This document shows positions 58,985 to 64,000 of a stretch of 64,000 nt of DNA, piece after piece. The DNA is from Tribonema minus (taxonomy: Eukaryota > Sar > Xanthophyceae > Tribonematales > Tribonemataceae). Position 1 is the stretch's first letter, and each line of letters starts with the position of its first letter. Where the stretch lies: contig JAFCMP010000412.1 in NCBI GenBank assembly GCA_017506865.1, forward strand, positions 558,001 to 622,000, in the 5' to 3' direction. Below the pieces are notes generated by a model that did not search any database, was not told the DNA's origin, and worked only from the letters and a program-made list of their open reading frames with translations. The position numbers and the translations under genes are program-made.

Positions 58985-59260
58985 GTGAACTCACCTTTCG
59001 CGTGGCGGCCTGCGGTGTGGGGATGCGGCGGCGCTTTGGCGACACAGGTGGGCGATGTGGCCCTGCAGAGGTGTGATCCACGTCAGCGGCAGCTTCAGTG
59101 GCGTTGCGGGATGGACGCGGTGCACGTGCCGACTTCCTGCTGGGCAGGGACGGAGGACTGCGGCACAGGCGTTGCAGCCGCACCTGCTGTAAATCTGTGC
59201 GCTGCCCTCCTCACGGCGGTGGCCTGAACGCACACATGAAGCACAGTGCAGAACCTTAGA
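58985..59260 (-). pseudogene. Inverted copy of the RKSARA fragment
   Basis: On the minus strand this matches 58030-58300: QATAVRRAAHRFTAG, then, after a frame change, SRKSARAPRPSRNATEAAADVDHT. It is frameshifted, hence broken. The 59261-59685 stretch to the next gene holds nothing else that I can see. Confidence 0.5.
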
Positions 59261-59685
59261 ACGCGACCGGCAGCGGAAAAAATGCCACCATCGATGCATG
59301 GTTTCGAAAGGCGACTTCTCACCCCTCAACGATGCTGTACAAGAGTTTGCTATGTGTTTTCTAATTAATTTAATTACTCGTCTGTGATGACTTCTCTGAG
59401 GCTGGACCACTCAACGATGACGTCTTGAGTGGGCGCAAGATGCTGGCGAAGAGAATTCAGTCAAAGATCTGGATGCGGCAGATCGTCACATGCCGTTGGG
59501 TTGCTCAACGCAGCATCCCCGCATGTGGTTGCAAGCGAACAGATCTTTAGGTTGCTTACCTCAGCCTCTGGTTTTGAGTCTCATGTCACCCAACTTCAAC
59601 CTCAAGTTGAAGTGCAGTGTTCGTAATCATTGACATGTAGCAGGATCGGAGCAGCTGCTTCGGATCTGGAGCACGAGCTGCAATA

Positions 59686-62600
59686 ATGTCGGAGGATGCG
59701 AAAGAGCAGCAGGTGGAAGGGAGCTCGGGCTGGGAGGTGGAGGCGCCGGCTCCTCAGCGTGCTGTGCTGCGAGGCCTGTATGACTTCACGGACGATGAGG
59801 TTGATGAAGACGTTGACAACAGCATATTCAAAGAGGTGCCGGGAGGGCTTCTGAGGTTCGACACCAAGGCAGAATGCAAGGCGTTCATGATGAAGCACTG
59901 CACAGTGGGCAGCAATCCGGACTACCCTCACCTGCAGCACATGTTCACCATGCTTGTCAGCTGGCACCAGATCGAGAAGTACCTGCTGAGCAAGGTAAGA
60001 CACCACTATAGGCTGCAATACAGCTGAAAACTATGGGTCCATGCATATAGCCCGGTGAACAGCAACTCATTGACTGTTGCTCAACTTTCCTTCTCTAGAG
60101 AACATTGTGGTGGACCACTTGTTGAGAGCAGGAATGTCATGTTTAGGTGCATGTGCCACTGCTTGTGATATGTGTGGCGTGTATCATTGCAGAGCCACAA
60201 TCCAGCATCAAGAGGTGGTGAAGCGTTTAGACCTTTGAGTAAGCGGAGTTGTCTGTTGTGATGAAAGGCTGTGAACAGCTACCAGACGGCGTGCTTCAGC
60301 CGCAGCTACACAGTTGTATGGCAACGTTGGACATAAAAAGTCAGGCAATGTTAATTTCATGTCTCACTGGGCGTGCCAGTAATTATGGGGCCTGCAGCGC
60401 TTTGCACCAATTAATGTTCACATTTACGTTGGTTTCCCACATGTCTCACAGACGTGCGAAAAAAAGAGTAACTGGTGCATTGTACTGGCAAGTTATCGTC
60501 AAAGGCCACTGTAAGAGAGAACAAACCATGAACAACCCATCCGCAGTCTACCTGTCTAATTTGCAATGACCAGTTCGCCACCACTGAGAAATCTGTTGAT
60601 CTGCACTTGCAATACAGAGGCAAATGACGTCCCATCAAGCTCACAAGATCCTCGCATAAGTGTGTAATATTCCCTTCTGCGTTCTGGACACGTGTGACAT
60701 CCAACAAGCCCATGTTGCCTCTGTTCTCATGAGAACTTAGGGTATTTGATTGCAGCCCGATCTGCAGCACTCGGGGAGCGAGAGTATACTGGCCTCTAAT
60801 TGCGGGTCTTATCCACGTGCTGCGCCCGCTGCTGCAGATAGACTACTTCAACAGGAAGTACCCGCCACGCCCAGCGCCGACAATAGACTGCAGCAAAAAC
60901 GTGTACCTGCAGCAGGACAGTGGGCGCGGTCCGGAGGGGGTTGAGGGGTGGGGGGACTTCGACGCAGCGCGCGTCATGCGGGACGTGCGGAAACGGCTCG
61001 ACTTGCGCTTTCACCAGGTGAGACGCCGCACAGAGGGGGTGCCTGGCCGCTCTGCCGATGCTGCGGTCGGCTACGCACGATGCACTGTGGCTCAGCACGT
61101 GTGGTGGTGGGGTCCTGCTGAGCACAACTGTACTTTGACTTCCTCCTACAGCACCTGGCCGCTCGGCGGACGCTGTTTTGAGCAAGGATTGGTGCGTGAT
61201 GCAGCATGACTCACTCCATGTGGTATTCAGTCCTGCTGAGTACTGCTGTGCCTGCTGGTCACGCCCAGCAGCACTTTGACTCTGTCTTGCATCTGCTCAG
61301 ATTCCGTGGTCGTCTCGTTCTGGCACAGCAGTACTCTGTCAGACTTGACCGTTCCTTAGCTTGTGAGGCTTGATTGGTGCATGGGGCTGCACTCTTAGAC
61401 ATGAAGACAGCACATTCTGCGCCATTAACAATGATGTCCGCCGGCTGTTCTACACTCGCTTTTATGTGTGCCAATGCGTGAATGAAGCCGGTGGGCTAGT
61501 CTGGCATGCTCGCCAATGGCGCGAGCACTTGCAGTACCGTGCATAATATCAACTGAATATTTCTGACACACTGTTTGCGATTGCAGCAGACATCAGTACT
61601 CCTGTGAAAGGATGTGAAGTACAACTTGAACAGTCCGCCTCCACGTGCTGTCACATCTTGCCAATTGCCGCGCGAGCGCCGCATACACCCGTGGAGCATA
61701 CAGTCATCCCTCATTTCTCAATGTAACCGTAACCCTAAGTCATTGAGGACACTGCTTCTTCTGCCGCGCTGTGCATCAGCATCATCAGCACCCCTGCCCC
61801 GGCACAAGTTGCCCTTTGTCACAAGTGTGCCACAAGTCCCGTGCGTATCTTATTGCGGCATCCTCGGTCCAGCAGTCCAGACCGTGTGACTGACTCGCTG
61901 TGCGCCGCATCGCTGTGCGCGTTGCATTACCAGCCTCAGCGCGCGCGGCACGCTGCGGTACCTGTACGTGAACTACAACTCCCACCGTTCGCTTCGACGC
62001 GCTACCACATGTTGCCAATGGATACAGGAATGCCGCATGCCCTATGGCAGCATACACTGTATAGTTTGCCTAACCCTCACCCTACATCATGGTCCAACAT
62101 TCGCGTGTATTGCCGTGCGCACTGCGTCGCTGCCCCGCGCAGTGCATCACCAGCGTGAGCACGCGCAACACGCTGCAGTACCTGTACCACCACATGCGCT
62201 GCGGCATCTACGTCATGATACGGCACGGCAAGCTCGTCATGTTCATCCCGTTCGTCAACAAGGACTACTCCAACGACTGGGGGCAGCCGCCGCGGCTGCC
62301 GCTCAAACCGGATGGAACCCCCATGACGCAAAAGGTACGGGCATTTTGTGCATTGCATGGCATCATTGCGTGCATGAATGTGTTGCGTGTGCGCAGTGCC
62401 TAAACCTCAAGTGCAGAAATGTACCTGAAAGCTCCAACTACTCTGGATTGTAGAACAACATTTTTTTTTTCTTCTTGCTCATAGCGGATGGAACCCCCAT
62501 GACGCATAAGTTACGGGCACTTCGTGCATTGCGTCAGTGTGTGCATGCGTGTGTTCAACGTGCATGGCTGTTTGCCTAACTTCAAGTGCAGTACTGTGCC

Positions 62601-63247
62601 CAGGAGCAAGGCTTGTTGTCATATTAATTTGTGTAATCACAGTGCGGCGGCGCCCCTACAGTGTATTGGGCCTTTGTTGTCTACTCTAGGTGCACAGGCC
62701 TTGAACACAGCGCAAGCAGTGTAACCACATAATGGACAGCCTCACAAGGATGTCAACGACTCTGCATACCTTGCGGTGGATGTGCACACAAGCGGTCATA
62801 AGGATATGTATGGGCAAGATCGCTTTAGCGGACCAAGTTCTGCAGTGAGGCTTCTGGCATCACCCCAGCCAGATTTGAGCTGACATCACTGTACGTGATC
62901 ACACCACTACTGGCCTAATGGTCACCTACATAACTAGTCAACACCACATATCCTGCCTCTTGTTGCATCATGCAAAGGTCTCCTTTGAAGCATAGTCCTG
63001 GCAAACAGGCTTCCTGGCGGTGGCCTCCAGGAGAACTCAGTCGTTTAAATACTTCAAAGTATATATATATGCAGATATAATGTTTACAGTTGTTGTGTTT
63101 GCTTCCTTGAATGATCTGCAGGAGTACTACGTGGACAAAGCTCAGGTCTTCCGGCCTGAGAACATCATCCAAGACTATGGCCAGTGGTGGGCTAACGGCA
63201 ACATCATCTGCAACGAGCACCAGCGACCGGGCGAGAAATTCAGCCAG
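59686..63247 (+). CDS. Conserved GT90/CAP10-like or giant-virus-family protein, 3' partial
   Basis: Exons 59686-59994, 60838-61017, 62143-62334 and 63122-63247 join in frame (269 codons); the end lies beyond the window. It begins with an acidic region, then KSIDYFNRKYPPRP-type sequence, NTLQYLYHHMRCGIYVMIR, KLVMFIPFVNKDYSNDW, FRPENIIQDYGQWWANGNIICNEHQ. The pattern of a small cysteine-bearing segment, FxPFVNKDYxNDW and WWANGNIICN recalls an algal and nucleocytoplasmic-virus family sometimes annotated as CAP10/GT90-like glycosyltransferase. I recall this from memory, so the assignment is tentative; a sugar-transfer role is not shown by the sequence. No signal peptide is seen at the chosen start. 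Introns hold copies of its exon edges. Confidence 0.6.
61900..61985 (+). repeat. Copy of the 62143 exon start in its upstream intron
   Basis: The acceptor region and start of the exon at 62143 (codons ITSVSTRNTLQYLY) are repeated about 235 bp upstream in degraded form. Confidence 0.8.
62484..62560 (+). repeat. Copy of the 62334 exon end and donor
   Basis: GGATGGAACCCCCATGACGCA, then TTACGGGCA, repeats the exon end (62309-62334) and about 40 bp of intron, 176 bp downstream. The donor GT is changed (AAGGTACGG to AAGTTACGG). Confidence 0.88.
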
Positions 63248-63420
63248 GTATGCATGGCATGACGCGGTTGGGCTTAGGGTCAGGGTTAGGGCTAACCCTA
63301 ACCCTAACCCCAACCATTAGCTTGGCTGGTATCCCACCCTCGAGAGGTTCAACTTCGACTTCTTGTCTCTGTGGCTTGTGCACCTGTGGTGAGAAGACGC
63401 AAGGTGCCCTGTAGCATTCA

Positions 63421-63690
63421 TGCTTCCTGAAGTCTGCTAATACTGTACTCGTCTGCCAACGGCAACATCATCTGCAACGAGCACCAGCGACTGGGCGAGA
63501 AATACAGCCAGATGTGCACTTTAATATGATGCCATGACCCTAAACTAGGCTCATTCACTGTGTAATGCGCGTTATTGATATCAATCAACATGTCCCTGCG
63601 CCCGGTGTCATGATTTTGATGAAGACACAAGTGGCCTGAAGCGCTTTCTTGCTTCCTGAAGCCTGCTAATATGTACTCATCTGCAAGTTT
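63421..63690 (+). repeat. Copy of the 63247 exon end, with intron repeat
   Basis: 63457-63518 repeats the end of the exon (codons NGNIICNEHQR-GEK-SQ), about 270 bp downstream, with the donor changed from AGGT to AGAT. The segment just before it (TGCTTCCTGAAG, CTGCTAATA) recurs at 63650-63687. Confidence 0.88.
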
Positions 63691-64000
63691 CTGGGATTTC
63701 TTGGTGATTACTCCTCTGAATGTAGTGGTGGGGCCGCCGAGTGGCCCTGGAAATGCGTTGACGTGGCCCAGCATTCTTACGTTCAAGAGGTCGGTTTCTG
63801 ACCTCTATGCACGTTCCACAGGTCTGTCATCAACCTCTACTCCGAAGTGTGACTGAGGTAGTGGGGATGTCCTTTGCTATATGGAGCATACTTTTAGTGG
63901 GCAGATGGTCACACATCAAAGCAAAGTTCAGCCGCATGCAGCATCAGCGCGAGACCTTGATCCGTGAGATGAATCCTAGCATAGCCTGCGCGTTCAGTTG

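Noticed and set aside
1-64000. tRNA, rRNA or CRISPR arrays
   Set aside because: None was recognised by eye; repeats here are irregular tandem duplications without constant spacers.

Overview
The window is nuclear DNA of a unicellular eukaryote. Genes are split by GT-AG introns, many with long C homopolymers near the acceptor, and TTAGGG/CCCTAA-type repeats occur at internal sites. The genes are housekeeping eukaryotic ones (DNA topoisomerase II, a BUD31 splicing factor, NDUFS4 of mitochondrial complex I, phosphopantothenoylcysteine decarboxylase). Intron style and the NDUFS4 and kinase sequences suggest an alga or protist (haptophyte or stramenopile grade), but the species cannot be fixed from the sequence.

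Layout. 1-7.9 kb (+): a TKL-like protein kinase, 5' end outside the window, eight exons seen; its last intron carries a short inverted-repeat DNA element and the 3' end of a non-LTR retrotransposon with a restriction-like endonuclease domain. 8-14 kb: gene-poor, with retroelement tails, an array of four hairpin-bearing repeats and an open frame with an exact 330-bp internal duplication. 14.1-22.1 kb (-): a seven-exon gene of unknown function with two paralogous N-terminal exons and a Q/H/A-rich tail. 22.1-25.9 kb: no gene recognised. 25.9-44.8 kb (-): a full topoisomerase II gene; its 22 exons join in frame to 1957 residues. 45.2-46.4 kb (+): a BUD31/G10 protein with a long extension and a reduced zinc-cysteine set, divergent from TOP2. 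46.9-48.6 kb (+): a class I methyltransferase like ATPSCKMT/FAM173. 50-53 kb (-): NDUFS4, head to head with PPCDC (53.2-55.3 kb, +). 55.3-59.6 kb: broken repeat units, including a palindrome with arms near 380 bp. 59.7 kb to the end (+): a conserved protein resembling an algal/giant-virus family, 3' end outside the window.

The most striking signal is in the introns. At least 13 of 21 TOP2 introns, and introns of at least four other genes here, contain one to three degraded copies of the neighbouring exon edge with its splice site, at roughly 75-200 bp spacing. Introns here look as if they grew by repeated tandem duplication across exon-intron junctions, leaving rows of decoy splice sites.

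Apart from the shared promoter regions (TOP2/BUD31 and NDUFS4/PPCDC) the genes do not form one pathway. Coordinates were read by eye; exon joins were checked by reading frame and GT/AG ends, not by transcript data.
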